Source of the DNA: Alitabrizicola rongguiensis
GTDB lineage: Bacteria > Pseudomonadota > Alphaproteobacteria > Rhodobacterales > Rhodobacteraceae
Direction of reading: 5' to 3'
NCBI RefSeq assembly: GCF_021491355.1
Contig: NZ_JAKENF010000003.1
Coordinates: forward strand, 186,001-250,000
Length of the DNA: 64,000 bases
Of the stretch, positions 47,786-58,945 are shown one piece after another (the stretch's first letter is position 1; each line of letters begins with the position of its first letter). The notes under the pieces were generated by a model that ran no database searches, was not told the origin of the DNA, and saw nothing but the letters and a program-made list of their open reading frames with translations. Made by a program: the position numbers and the translations under genes.

Positions 47786-48424
47786 ATGGTCGAAACGGTA
47801 AAGGGACGCGAGGTCACCGTCATCTTCGACGGTTCACGCTGCATCCATTCGCGTCACTGCGTTCTTGGCCATCCCGAGGTCTTCGTCCCGAACGTCAAGG
47901 GTGACTGGATCTTTCCCGATGCCGCCCCCGCCGAGGCGGTGTTGCGGATCGGCTTTGACTGCCCCTCGGGCGCGATCCGTGTGTTGCGGAATGATGGTAG
48001 CGCGGGCAGCGATGCCGCTCCGGTGGTGAATACCGTGCATGTCCGCGAGAACGGGCCGCTGGCGCTCGAGGCGCCGATCCTGATCCGCGGCGAGGCGTTC
48101 GACACGCCCCGGGCAACGCTTTGCCGCTGCGGCCAGTCGAAGCGCAAACCCTTCTGCGACGGAAGCCATGCCGAGGCGGGCTTCGCCGCGACCGGAGAGC
48201 CCGCGACCAAAGCCAGCGAACCTCTGGCGGCCCGGAATGGCGCTGTCGATGTCCTGCCCCAGCCGAACGGGCCGCTTAAGGTCGTCGGCAACCTCGAGAT
48301 CGTCTCGGGGACCGGGCGCACGATCAACCGTGTCACGCAGACCTTCCTCTGCCGTTGCGGCCATTCGAAGAACAAGCCCTATTGCGACGGCAGCCACAAG
48401 GCGGCAGGGTTCGAGGCAGAGTGA
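47786..48424 (+). CDS. CDGSH iron-sulfur protein with ferredoxin-like N-terminus
   Basis: 212-residue protein with three candidate cluster sites. The N-terminal part (CIHSRHCVLG, later DCPSGAIRV) fits a divergent mono-cluster ferredoxin domain. Two CDGSH domains follow: CRCGQSKRKPFCDGSH (about residues 112-127) and CRCGHSKNKPYCDGSH near the end, both with the C-x-C...C-D-G-S-H ligands. Such proteins carry [2Fe-2S] clusters; the role is electron transfer or cluster handling, not established. Confidence 0.9.
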   Translation: MVETVKGREVTVIFDGSRCIHSRHCVLGHPEVFVPNVKGDWIFPDAAPAEAVLRIGFDCPSGAIRVLRNDGSAGSDAAPVVNTVHVRENGPLALEAPILIRGEAFDTPRATLCRCGQSKRKPFCDGSHAEAGFAATGEPATKASEPLAARNGAVDVLPQPNGPLKVVGNLEIVSGTGRTINRVTQTFLCRCGHSKNKPYCDGSHKAAGFEAE

Positions 48425-48468
48425 ACCGCCGATCCATGATCCGGTCCTGACACGCCGCGAGGGGACGC

Positions 48469-49020
48469 ATGGAAGAATTCGGCATGATCGCCCCCGTCCT
48501 ATCCCTGATCCTGGGACTGGGCATCACACGGCTGCTTCTCGGCTTCGTGACGGTCTTCCGCATCCGCAATTCGGCGCCGGTGGACTGGCTGCCTCTGGCC
48601 TGGGCCGGTATCCTGTTTGCCGAACAGATCCAGTTCTGGTGGGCGATCAATGGCCTGTCGCGCATACAGTCGGCCTTCACCTTTCCCGACTTCCTGGTTC
48701 TGATCCTGTTGCCGCTTCTGTTGTTCCTGTCGGGCGCGCTGATCCTGCCAAGCCGGTCGGAGGATGAATCGCATGGCATCCGCGAGTATTTCGAACGCGA
48801 CGGTCGCTATGGCCTTCTCCCCTTCGCGATGTATCTGGTAATTGCAGTCGCGGTTGACGTGACCTTTTTCCGCGCGCCGATCAGCGGAGTGGCAAGCCTC
48901 AATCTTCTAATGGCCGTAGCAACCTTGATGGTCTTCGCGGCGCGCTCGCGCCGGGTTCAGGCCGGCCTGACACTTGCCGCCATACCGCTGATGGCGATAG
49001 CGATCGGACTTTCGATCTAG
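48469..49020 (+). CDS. Membrane protein of unknown function
   Basis: 183-residue protein with five to six hydrophobic helices (for example IAPVLSLILGLGITRLLL and FLVLILLPLLLFLSGALIL). A charged cytoplasmic loop SRSEDESHGIREYFERDGRYG lies in the middle. GGGG(AC) precedes the ATG. Frames of this kind are annotated as hypothetical in relatives; no family was recognised. Confidence 0.65.
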   Translation: MEEFGMIAPVLSLILGLGITRLLLGFVTVFRIRNSAPVDWLPLAWAGILFAEQIQFWWAINGLSRIQSAFTFPDFLVLILLPLLLFLSGALILPSRSEDESHGIREYFERDGRYGLLPFAMYLVIAVAVDVTFFRAPISGVASLNLLMAVATLMVFAARSRRVQAGLTLAAIPLMAIAIGLSI

Positions 49021-49059
49021 GGTTGTCAAACGCGCCGGAGGACTTCGGCCTCCTGGGCG

Positions 49060-50400
49060 TCAAGCTCCCATCAGCCGTTCGTCGAACGGATAGCGGGTCA
49101 GGTTCTCGTGTCCGGTCTCGGTGATGAGGACCTGATCCTCCAGCTTGATCGAGAAATCGCCGCCCTCGGGGCTGACCAGCGCTTCCACGCACAACACCAT
49201 GCCCGGCTGCAGCACCGCATCGAAGGCGCCCTCGGTCCAGCCATCGGGATAGGTGACATAGGGCCACTCGTCGCACAGACCCACGCCGTGCATCTTGCAG
49301 CTGTATTTCTGCGCCCAGTACTGGTCTTCAAGCTGGTGGCCGCCGAAGACCAGCTCCTTGATCGAGACGCCCGGCTTCAGCATCGCCATATTCTCGCGGA
49401 TGTGGTCGCGGGCATGGTGCATCGCGCTGACCATGGCATTCGTCGGGCGCTGGTCGCCGACCCACCAGGTGCGGCTGATGTCGATGCAGATGCCGTAGCT
49501 GCCGATCAGGTCGGTGTCGAAGGCCACGATCTCGTTCGGTTGCACGATCCGGGGGCCGCATTCCTGGAACCAGGGGTTGGTCCGGGGGCCGGAGGCGAGA
49601 AGCCGCGTCTCGATCCATTCGCCGCCGCGCTTGATGTTGCCCTTGTGCAGCTCGGCCCAGATGTCGTCTTCGCTGACGCCGCCGAGCGGCACATGGGTCC
49701 GGGTGAAACGCTCCATCTCGGCCATGGCGGACTCGCAGGCATGGTGGGCGCAGCGCATGGCGAGCATCTCGTCCGGCCCCTTGATGGCTCGGGTCCGCTC
49801 GGTGACCTCCTCGCCCTCCATCACCTCGAAGCCGCGCCGCTCCAGGGCACGGAGGCCGGCGATCATGATCTTGTCGACGGCGAGACGGCGGTTCGTGCCG
49901 GCATGGGCGCGCATCACCTCTTCGACCTGCGCGGCGAAACCGGCCGCGGCCGCATCGCCCTTGTCGCCCGTGGAGTTGTAGAAGAACGTCGCGCCCGAGC
50001 GCAGTTCCTTGATGAGCGGGTTGAAGGTCACGAGGAAGGGGGAGTTCTTGTACTCCCAGATCACCATGTGGCCATCGGCACAGAGCAGCACCGCCCGGAA
50101 CGGGTTGTGGGTGTTCCACAGCTGCATGTTGGTGGTGTCGGTGGCGTAGCGAATGTTCAGGGGATCGAACAGCAGCAGCCCGCCATAGTCGCGCTTGACC
50201 AGTGCCTCGGTCAGCTTCCGCCACCGGTATTCCCGCATCCGCTCGAGGTTCGGAGGCGTCAGACCTGCCGCCTCCCATTCGCGGAAGGCAAGCTGGGTTG
50301 GCCCGATCTCGACCCGATCGTTGTCGTTCGGGGTCCCGTCGCCCAGCCGGTCGCCACGAGTAGGGTCGATCTTGCGACGGTCGGCGTAGTGGATGGCCAT
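49060..50400 (-). CDS. dddP: DMSP lyase DddP (M24 peptidase fold)
   Basis: 446-residue enzyme cleaving dimethylsulfoniopropionate to dimethyl sulfide and acrylate. It has the pita-bread (M24 aminopeptidase) fold with two metals. The six ligands described for the family are at exactly the expected numbers: D295, D297 (AFDTDLIG), D307 (CIDIS), H371 (KMHGVG), E406 and E421, and the proposed catalytic base D377 (LCDEW) is present. The N-terminal block IDPTRGDRLGDGTPNDN is characteristic. Length is normal. The region 50401-50543 upstream is its likely promoter, shared divergently with the DUF3445 gene. It implies access to marine or saline DMSP. Confidence 0.93.
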   Translation of the reverse strand: MAIHYADRRKIDPTRGDRLGDGTPNDNDRVEIGPTQLAFREWEAAGLTPPNLERMREYRWRKLTEALVKRDYGGLLLFDPLNIRYATDTTNMQLWNTHNPFRAVLLCADGHMVIWEYKNSPFLVTFNPLIKELRSGATFFYNSTGDKGDAAAAGFAAQVEEVMRAHAGTNRRLAVDKIMIAGLRALERRGFEVMEGEEVTERTRAIKGPDEMLAMRCAHHACESAMAEMERFTRTHVPLGGVSEDDIWAELHKGNIKRGGEWIETRLLASGPRTNPWFQECGPRIVQPNEIVAFDTDLIGSYGICIDISRTWWVGDQRPTNAMVSAMHHARDHIRENMAMLKPGVSIKELVFGGHQLEDQYWAQKYSCKMHGVGLCDEWPYVTYPDGWTEGAFDAVLQPGMVLCVEALVSPEGGDFSIKLEDQVLITETGHENLTRYPFDERLMGA

Positions 50401-50543
50401 GGTCTGTCCTCACGCGGCTTGGGTCCGGCCAGATTGGGCCGGGGCGTTTGGCGTTGTCGGACAGGAATGCGACATGCGCGCGTCGTTTCGTGGCGTGGCA
50501 TCGACGCGCTTTCCCCTGGCTCCGCCTTTGGGTATGAGGCGGC

Positions 50544-51329
50544 ATGACCATGATCCTGCAAGACAAACTGCCCTTTATCCCTTGGATGGACGCTCGCACG
50601 GCACGCCTTCCCGGCATCCAGCCGCTGGAGCCCGGCGACTGGCTGCGGGTGGACGAGGCGTTCGCCGCCCAGATGGCCGAGCGCGACCGGCTGATCGCGA
50701 ACGTGCCGCAGGATGTCTGGGCCGAGACGCCGCAGGGCCACGCCGCCGCGCGGGAGCTTTACGCGATGGTGCTGGACAAACTGCGTACGACGCCGGGCTA
50801 CGACATTCGACTTACCGAAGTGCTTCGCCCCGACGGTGTGGTCGTCCCGCTCGACCCGGACAGCCCGATGCGCACCCTCGGGCGGCTGGTTCAAGAGGAC
50901 CTCTGTCTGATGGAGGCGAATGGCAGTGGCGAACACGTTCTGACGGCTGCGGTCCTGTGCTTTCCTGCAAGCTGGACCCTGGCGCAGAAGATCGGCCGGC
51001 CGCTGACCGCGATCCATGTCCCGGTCAAGGCCTATGATCAGGCGATGGCAAGGCGGGTCCAGCGCCTGTTCGACGCGATCAGGGTCGAACAACCGATGTG
51101 GCGGATGAATTTCCTGATCTACGACGATGCCGAACTGCATCAGCCTCGCCGCGAGGGGTTCCCGCGGCCGCGCCCGGTCAGGCGGGATCTCGTGCGGGTC
51201 GAACGGCAATGCCTCGTCCGGCTGCCTCGGACACAGGCTGTGCTGTTCTCGATCCACACCTGGGTGGTGCCCATAAGGAAACTGCCGCCGGATGCGGCGG
51301 CAGCGCTTCTTGAGCTTTATCCGGCCTGA
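50544..51329 (+). CDS. DUF3445 (heme-dependent oxidative N-demethylase-like) protein
   Basis: 261-residue protein of the DUF3445 family, whose relatives bind heme and demethylate amines. The central block LCFPASWTLAQKIGRPLTAIHVPV is the clearest family landmark, with RVERQCLVRLPRTQAVLFSIHTWV near the end. ATG 50544 lies 143 bp from the divergent dddP. Whether it acts on methylated amines here is inferred only. Confidence 0.82.
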   Translation: MTMILQDKLPFIPWMDARTARLPGIQPLEPGDWLRVDEAFAAQMAERDRLIANVPQDVWAETPQGHAAARELYAMVLDKLRTTPGYDIRLTEVLRPDGVVVPLDPDSPMRTLGRLVQEDLCLMEANGSGEHVLTAAVLCFPASWTLAQKIGRPLTAIHVPVKAYDQAMARRVQRLFDAIRVEQPMWRMNFLIYDDAELHQPRREGFPRPRPVRRDLVRVERQCLVRLPRTQAVLFSIHTWVVPIRKLPPDAAAALLELYPA

Positions 51330-51338
51330 GCCCGGGGG

Positions 51339-52424
51339 TCAGGTTCCGATCGCGGCCATCACCTGATGCGCCATGGGCGTGTTCGTCAGCGCAAGGAAGG
51401 CGCCGGCGAGCGCCATCATCCGGCCGCTCAGGCGCATGTCTTCGCCCTTGAGGATCGAATAGGTCATCACGGCGGCCCCGACCGGAGCGTAAACGGTGAT
51501 GAGCGTGGCGTTCATCGCATGGACCGCAAGCCGCATGGCCGTTGTCGGCCGCGCGGTTTCCTCGGCCGTCGTCACCGGCTCTTCCGGGTAGAGGGCGGCG
51601 CGTAGGCGGGCGAGTTCGTCGATCATCGGAAGCGGCAGGTCTGGCCGGTCATTGGCAGCAACGGCGGCAGGGACGGTCACGGTCTGGTCCGTGACAGAAA
51701 CGGCTGCGGCTGGCACCGCCTCGACCGTTTCGAGTTCCGCTTCTTCTGCAAGTTCCGGCACCGTAATGCGACGGCTCCGCGCGGCAGCCGCCGCTTCCGA
51801 TTTCTGGCGCGCCATGGCGAAGGCGCGCTGTGCGATGTCGGTGTCGAGGAGTGCCGACCAGAAGCCGGGCGCCTCGGCGCCGGTCGGTTCGACAGAGGCC
51901 TCGATGACGAGTTCCGAGTCGTGTTCGGGCGCGCGGGCCCGCAGTTCGTCGTCAAGCCGTGCCATCAACCGGTCGAATTCGGCGGCGGTCGGCGGGGCAA
52001 TCTCGGGCGCAGGCAGTTGGTCGAGCAGCCGGTCGATGGTTTCGGCCGTCGTCACCTCTTCCTGTTCATGCCAGACCACTTCGTCCGCAGGATAGCGGCC
52101 GGAAATCCGGTCGAGGATCAGGCGGCAGAGCGATGCCCGGCGACGCAGCAGGGGCGGCGCCGTGACGCTGGAGGCCGGCCCGTGGCCGACCGAGATGCTG
52201 AGGCAGGCGCGATAGCCGCCGGGTAGGTCATCGGCATAGCCTAGGGCGATCCGTGCCGCATCCAGGTCGAAGACTGCCACGTCATCGCAGTCCCACGACA
52301 GCGACCGGCGATCAGCCGGGCAACGCAGCAGGGCCGCATCGAGTTCGCGCACGACATGCGCGAAGTTCATCGGTGGGCGCTTCGTGTACAGAAGCTGTGC
52401 AATCGTGGTGCTCGTGTCGCTCAT
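51339..52424 (-). CDS. Hypothetical protein with a C-terminal hydrophobic region
   Basis: 361-residue protein with a globular N-terminal domain (RELDAALLRCPADRRSLSWD, later SISVGHGPAS), an Ala/Glu-rich middle, and two hydrophobic stretches near the C-terminus (NATLITVYAPVGAAVMTYSIL and MMALAGAFLALTNTPM). ATG 52424 follows GGGAG. No family recognised; relatives are annotated as hypothetical. It may sit at the membrane with the globular domain in the cytoplasm. Confidence 0.7.
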   Translation of the reverse strand: MSDTSTTIAQLLYTKRPPMNFAHVVRELDAALLRCPADRRSLSWDCDDVAVFDLDAARIALGYADDLPGGYRACLSISVGHGPASSVTAPPLLRRRASLCRLILDRISGRYPADEVVWHEQEEVTTAETIDRLLDQLPAPEIAPPTAAEFDRLMARLDDELRARAPEHDSELVIEASVEPTGAEAPGFWSALLDTDIAQRAFAMARQKSEAAAAARSRRITVPELAEEAELETVEAVPAAAVSVTDQTVTVPAAVAANDRPDLPLPMIDELARLRAALYPEEPVTTAEETARPTTAMRLAVHAMNATLITVYAPVGAAVMTYSILKGEDMRLSGRMMALAGAFLALTNTPMAHQVMAAIGT

Positions 52425-52747
52425 GGCGCATCTCCCGCCTTCGTCCTGCATCCTTGATGCGCCGTGATTCGGGCCGGGATTGGGCGCGGATTGTGAAATT
52501 AACGTGGAATTCACCAAGCCCGGCGGTTTGTTGCCGCGCAGCGAACGGCAGCCCGAAGCACGTGGTTTTGTTGCCTACCGCAACGTGGTGCGCTGAAAGG
52601 GACTAGTCCAAAAGGACAGGTCGGACGGCCGGTCCCCGTTAACCAGATCGCCTCCGGTAGCCACCCCCACAGCGCTATTGTTGCCGACCGGCGACCAGTG
52701 GACGGCACAGGATCGCCGCGACGGACCTGGCCGCGCTGCAACACAGA
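52425..52747. other. Non-coding gap between the hypothetical gene and glnA
   Basis: About 320 bases with no convincing gene. It holds the leader of the minus-strand hypothetical gene (GGGAGATG near 52435) and AT-richer promoter-like sequence around 52490-52520 (GAAATTAACGTGGAATTC). Nothing resembling a structured RNA was recognised. Confidence 0.4.
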
Positions 52748-52777
52748 AAAAGGGCGCGTCGATCGACGCGCCCTTTT
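52748..52777 (-). terminator. Bidirectional terminator after glnA
   Basis: A perfect 30-base palindrome, AAAAGGGCGCGTCGA (52748-52762) and TCGACGCGCCCTTTT (52763-52777). It ends 26 bases from the glnA stop, with A/T runs on both sides of the GC stem, so it can act on either strand. Confidence 0.9.
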
Positions 52778-52803
52778 CCGGATACAGATTGTTTCCTGAG
52801 GAC

Positions 52804-54213
52804 TTAGCAGGAGTAGTACATCGCGTACTCGATCGGGTGGGGCGTATGCTCGTAGGCGTACACTTCCTCCCATTTCAGCGCCATGTAGCCCTCGAGCTGG
52901 TCCTTGGTGAACACGTCACCGGCCAGCAGGAAGTCGTGATCCTTCTCGAGTTCTTCCAGCGCCTCGCGGAGCGAGCCGCAGACCGTGGGGATCTGCGCCA
53001 GTTCTTCCGGAGGCAGGTCGTAAAGGTCCTTGTCCGAGGCCGGACCCGGGTCGATCTTGTTCTTGATCCCGTCGAGGCCGGCCATCAGCAGGGCGGCGAA
53101 GGCGAGATAGGGGTTGGCCGAGGGATCGGGGAAGCGGGCTTCCACACGCTTGGCCTTCGGCGACTCGGTCCACGGGATCCGGACGCAACCCGAGCGGTTG
53201 CGGGCCGAGTAAGCGCGCAGAACCGGGGCTTCGAAGCCGGGGATCAGACGCTTGTAGCTGTTGGTGCCGGGGTTCGTCAGGGCGTTCAGCGCCTTGGCGT
53301 GCTTCAGGATGCCGCCGATGAAGTAGAGCGCTTCCTGGCTGAGGTCGGCATATTTGTCGCCGGCGAAAAGCGGCTTGCCGTCCTTCCAGATCGACATGTT
53401 GACGTGCATCCCCGAGCCGTTGTCGCCCTTCATGGGCTTCGGCATGAAGGTCACGGTCTTGCCATAGGCGGCCGCGACGTTGTGGATGACGTACTTGTAC
53501 TTCAGGATGTTGTCGGCCTGCTCGGTCAGCCCGCCGAAGATCAGCCCAAGCTCGTGCTGGGCGGTCGCCACCTCGTGGTGGTGCTTGTCGACCTTCATCC
53601 CCATCCGCTTCATGGTCGAGAGCATCTCGCCACGGATGTCCTGGCTCGCGTCGATCGGGTTGACCGGGAAGTAGCCACCCTTGTGGGCCGCGCGGTGGGC
53701 GAGGTTGCCGCCCTCGATGTCGGCGTCGGTGTTCCAGGCGGCGTCTTCGGCGTCGATCTGGAACGACACCTTCTGCGGCGTCACCGAATAGCGCACGTCG
53801 TCGAAGATGAAGAATTCGGCTTCCGGGCCGAAATAGGCGGCGTCACCGATGCCCGAGGACTTCAGGTAGGCTTCGGCCTTCAGCGCGGTGCCGCGCGGGT
53901 CACGCGAATAGGGCTCGCCGGTATCGGGTTCCACGACGTTGCAATGCACGCACATGGTCTTTTCGGCATAGAACGGGTCGATATAGACCGAACTCGCATC
54001 CGGGATGAGCTTCATGTCGGACTGGTCGATCGACTTCCAGCCGGCGATGGACGAACCGTCGAACATGAAGCCTTCCTCGAAGAAGTCTTCGTCGACGAGG
54101 TCGGCCACCAGCGTCACGTGCTGGAGCTTGCCTTTCGGATCGGTAAAGCGGATGTCGACGTATTCGACCTCCTCGTCCTTCATCAGTTTTAGAGCGTCCT
54201 TGACCTTGCTCAT
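52804..54213 (-). CDS. glnA: Glutamine synthetase type I
   Basis: 469-residue dodecameric enzyme making glutamine from glutamate and ammonia. [29 protein letters not shown], the metal-binding EAEFFIFDD and [11 protein letters not shown] segments, and [10 protein letters not shown] are intact. The adenylylation tyrosine lies in [11 protein letters not shown] near residue 398. ATG 54213 begins MSKVKDALK. It follows glnB (73-bp gap) in the typical glnBA order, and the PII product controls its adenylylation. Confidence 0.98.
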   Translation of the reverse strand: MSKVKDALKLMKDEEVEYVDIRFTDPKGKLQHVTLVADLVDEDFFEEGFMFDGSSIAGWKSIDQSDMKLIPDASSVYIDPFYAEKTMCVHCNVVEPDTGEPYSRDPRGTALKAEAYLKSSGIGDAAYFGPEAEFFIFDDVRYSVTPQKVSFQIDAEDAAWNTDADIEGGNLAHRAAHKGGYFPVNPIDASQDIRGEMLSTMKRMGMKVDKHHHEVATAQHELGLIFGGLTEQADNILKYKYVIHNVAAAYGKTVTFMPKPMKGDNGSGMHVNMSIWKDGKPLFAGDKYADLSQEALYFIGGILKHAKALNALTNPGTNSYKRLIPGFEAPVLRAYSARNRSGCVRIPWTESPKAKRVEARFPDPSANPYLAFAALLMAGLDGIKNKIDPGPASDKDLYDLPPEELAQIPTVCGSLREALEELEKDHDFLLAGDVFTKDQLEGYMALKWEEVYAYEHTPHPIEYAMYYSC

Positions 54214-54286
54214 CTCGGGGTCATTCCTTCTGCTTGAGGATTTCGTAGGCCCGGATGCGGCGCCCCCGCCGAACCGGGAGAGGGGT

Positions 54287-56323
<2,037 letters not shown>

Positions 56324-56797
56324 TCAGGCGGTCTGAGCGACCGGGATCGCCAATGTCGCGACTTCCAGCGTGCCGGCATAGATCACCGAGGCGCGCGGCA
56401 GGGTCAGGCGGATCATGCGGATGCGCTCGACCGGTTCGGGACGGATATACTGCCCATCTACCAAGCGCTTCAGCGGCACTGTCGCCTGCATGGCCCCGAA
56501 AAGCGCACGGGCGCGCCAGTCCCGGATAAGGATCGGCTGACCTGCCGGAAGCAGCATGTCCTCGTCCGGGCGGTCATGACCGAGCGCACGGGCCGACACA
56601 CGAAGAAGGTCGGGCGCGACAACCTCATCCGAGGCGATGTCGGTCAGAAGCACGCTGCCCGCGCGGGTGATGATCCGGTCCTCGGGCAGAAGATGCTCGA
56701 CCGGCATCTCGCCTTCCAGCGTCAGGACCGGCGTTCCGACCGGCAGATCGACGACGAACATCGTCTCGGTTCTGGTGTCAGAGCTCAGATCAGGCAT
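56324..56797 (-). CDS. Stand-alone Hint-like domain protein
   Basis: 157-residue protein made almost entirely of a Hint-type fold. VVDLPVGTPVLTLEGEMPVEHL with RIITRAGSVLLTDI aligns in plan with the Hint block of the neighbouring larger protein (CLTPGTMIATPDGDRRIETL). The N-terminal catalytic Cys is replaced (VDLPVG), and the C-terminal His/Asn features are absent, so self-cleavage is unlikely. ATG 56797 follows GGAGAC. Function unknown. Confidence 0.65.
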   Translation of the reverse strand: MPDLSSDTRTETMFVVDLPVGTPVLTLEGEMPVEHLLPEDRIITRAGSVLLTDIASDEVVAPDLLRVSARALGHDRPDEDMLLPAGQPILIRDWRARALFGAMQATVPLKRLVDGQYIRPEPVERIRMIRLTLPRASVIYAGTLEVATLAIPVAQTA

Positions 56798-56908
56798 CTC
56801 GCGTCTCCGCCGTCCTTCGGTCACACCAGTGTTCCTGTCGAAATGGGGCGAAAATGTGCCCGTCCCGCGACAAGATGCGTTTCCGCTCGCCTGCCGGCTC
56901 ATGCTTTG

Positions 56909-58087
56909 CTAATGGGACGCGCGTGCGGGCGTGGCGAAACTGGTAGACGCACCAGATTTAGGTTCTGGCGCCGAGAGGCGTGGGGGTTCAAGTCCCTTCG
57001 CCCGCACCATTTTCCGGCGGCCCGAGGTCACGGTTGCGGCCGATTCCCAGCCGCGCAGGCAGGGGCGGACCGGCGTGGCGAAGGGTCCGGCGCCGCCTGC
57101 GAGTTCGGGGAAGAGTGCCAGGACTTCATTCCATTGGTCGCGCGAGAGCGTCAGCCGCTCGCTGAAGGTCGGGCGGAAGCTTTCGGTTTCGGCTCCGTCC
57201 GCCCAGATCAAGTGGTGGCAGTCGAAGAGGAGATGCAGGTAGGTCACCTCGGCCGCATGTTCGTCGATGCGGATGCCGGGGCGGCCGACCAGATGGCGCG
57301 CGGCCACCAGCACTTCGGGGCAACCCGCCATCAGCTCGGCCTGCCAGCCGGTGACAAGCATCCGGTGCTGCTGCGACACGACCAGATCGCGCGATGGCAC
57401 ACCCGGCCCGAGCGCGCCTGCCGAGATCCTCACCGGACGAAACTGCGGCTCCATCCGCAGGCGGCTGCCCGGAACGGTGAGCGCGCCAACCCAGACCAGC
57501 GGCTGCGGGCCTGCGTCGCGGGTCAGGACCAGATCGCCCGCCTTGAGCGTTTCAATGCGGCGGTCACCGTCCGGCGTCGCGATCATCGTGCCCGGGGTCA
57601 GGCAGGGCGGGAAGGCAAGCTTGTCATAGCCGACAGTCGGTTGTCCCGAAGAGCCCGGTCCCTCGCTGGCGGAAATGACCTTCAACGCCACCCCGACCGG
57701 CGGGAAGCCGCCCTCGCCGCCGAAGAAAGACAGCCCTTCGATCGTCGCGAAGCTGGGGCTGGAGTTGTTGACGTTGTAGCCGTAGACCGTCCAGGTCTTG
57801 CCCGTCGGATCCTGCAGGACGAGCTTGTACTCCGCCTCGACCGCTGTCCCCGAGCCATAGGTGACCTCGTTGATCGTCTGCGCGCCCGACAGCTTCTGGG
57901 TCGTATCGTTGTCGTCGAAGGTCGTGTCGTTGTCGTTGATCTTGGTGCCGGTCCAGCCGTTTGAATTCAGCGTGATGGTCTGACCCAGAAGATGGCTGCC
58001 ATCGCCCTGGGTCATACCACTCAACGATTGGCCGCCCGAAACGCTGATCTGCGTTGCGGAAAGCATCCAGACAGTGAAATCGGCCAT
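56909..58087 (-). CDS. Hint-domain protein reading through antisense tRNA-Leu
   Basis: 392-residue protein. The N-terminal ~165 residues are Thr/Gly/Asp-rich and carry a repetitive beta-like segment (for example DNDTTFDDNDTT). A Hint_2-type domain begins at PPCLTPGTMIATPDGDRRIE, with the presumed catalytic Cys, and includes VSQQHRMLVTG and YLHLLFDCHHLIWADG. The last ~29 residues (from RAKGLEPPRLSAPEPK) are the antisense of tRNA-Leu, so the natural end of the protein is doubtful. Start ATG 58085-58087. Such proteins are common, exported or surface-associated, in roseobacters. Confidence 0.75.
   Translation of the reverse strand: MADFTVWMLSATQISVSGGQSLSGMTQGDGSHLLGQTITLNSNGWTGTKINDNDTTFDDNDTTQKLSGAQTINEVTYGSGTAVEAEYKLVLQDPTGKTWTVYGYNVNNSSPSFATIEGLSFFGGEGGFPPVGVALKVISASEGPGSSGQPTVGYDKLAFPPCLTPGTMIATPDGDRRIETLKAGDLVLTRDAGPQPLVWVGALTVPGSRLRMEPQFRPVRISAGALGPGVPSRDLVVSQQHRMLVTGWQAELMAGCPEVLVAARHLVGRPGIRIDEHAAEVTYLHLLFDCHHLIWADGAETESFRPTFSERLTLSRDQWNEVLALFPELAGGAGPFATPVRPCLRGWESAATVTSGRRKMVRAKGLEPPRLSAPEPKSGASTSFATPARASH
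56925..57009 (+). tRNA. tRNA-Leu (anticodon UAG)
   Basis: Complete 85-nt class II tRNA. Acceptor GCGGGCG pairs with CGCCCGC. The anticodon stem CCAGA/TCTGG encloses TTTAGGT, giving anticodon TAG. A variable arm (GCGCCGAGAGGCGT) and T arm (GGGGTTCAAGTCCCT) follow. The discriminator is A and CCA is encoded (57007-57009). It lies entirely opposite the 3' end of the Hint gene. Confidence 0.97.
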
Positions 58088-58294
58088 GTGAAACCTTCAG
58101 TTTTGTCCGGTGTTCTGACTGAACTCTGCGGCTCTTTCGCGGCATGAGGCGGGCAATTTGGGGCGACGGGTGCGATCGGGCAGCGTTCGGCTTGACTTGC
58201 CGGCCCCATCGGCTCCGATGGACGGCAACGGGCCGGGGAGGGCGGCATCCTGGACATCCATCGCGTCTTCGATCTGCTGGCGGCTGCCTTTGCC

Positions 58295-58945
58295 GTGGCG
58301 CTGATGCTCGCCGTGTCGCGCTGGCGCCTGCGCGGCGTGGCGCGGACGTCCGAGGATTTCGGTCTGCCCTACATGGCGGCGCTGGCGGCGGGGGCGATCC
58401 TCGGCGGCTTCGGCTTCGGCACGCTGAACCTCTGGGTCAGCGGCATTCCGGGGCTCGGGCGCAGCATCCTCGGCGCCTTGGCGGGGGCCATCCTCGCCGT
58501 AGAGATATACAAGGCAAGGGCAGGGATCCGGGGCAGCACCGGCCTCGTCTTCGTTGCCGGCTTCTCGGCCAGCGTGGCGGTCGGGCGGATCGGTTGCTTC
58601 CTGTCGGGGATCGGGGACAACACCCATGGCACGCTGACGGCGCTGCCCTGGGGCCATGACTTCGGCGACGGGCTGCTACGCCATCCGGTCCAGCTTTACG
58701 AAAGCCTGTCGATGGCGCTGTTCCTGGCCTTTTTCCTTTGGGCGCTGTGGCGGCGCGTGCCCTTCGTGATGGCGAACGGCTTTTACCTGATGGTCGGCTG
58801 GTATGGGTTCCAGCGCTTCCTGTGGGAATTCCTCAAGCCCTATGCCCCGGTCGCCGGGCCGCTCAACATATTCCAGTTCCTTTGTCTTGCCCTGATGTTC
58901 TACGCTCTCTTCATGATCCGCCGGAGCCGCCATGTTCGAGCGTAA
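58295..58945 (+). CDS. Divergent Lgt-like membrane transferase
   Basis: 216-residue polytopic membrane protein of the prolipoprotein diacylglyceryl transferase family. GRIGCFLSG stands where Lgt has GR-G-N, so the Asn reads Cys; RHPVQLYES is intact. GTG 58295 is the only standard start after an in-frame stop; the coding-like frame extends upstream (LDIHRVFDLLAAAFAV), so the start may lie further left. It overlaps the radical SAM gene by 14 bp, making this the first gene of the four-gene operon. Function as a transferase is inferred. Confidence 0.7.
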   Translation: MALMLAVSRWRLRGVARTSEDFGLPYMAALAAGAILGGFGFGTLNLWVSGIPGLGRSILGALAGAILAVEIYKARAGIRGSTGLVFVAGFSASVAVGRIGCFLSGIGDNTHGTLTALPWGHDFGDGLLRHPVQLYESLSMALFLAFFLWALWRRVPFVMANGFYLMVGWYGFQRFLWEFLKPYAPVAGPLNIFQFLCLALMFYALFMIRRSRHVRA

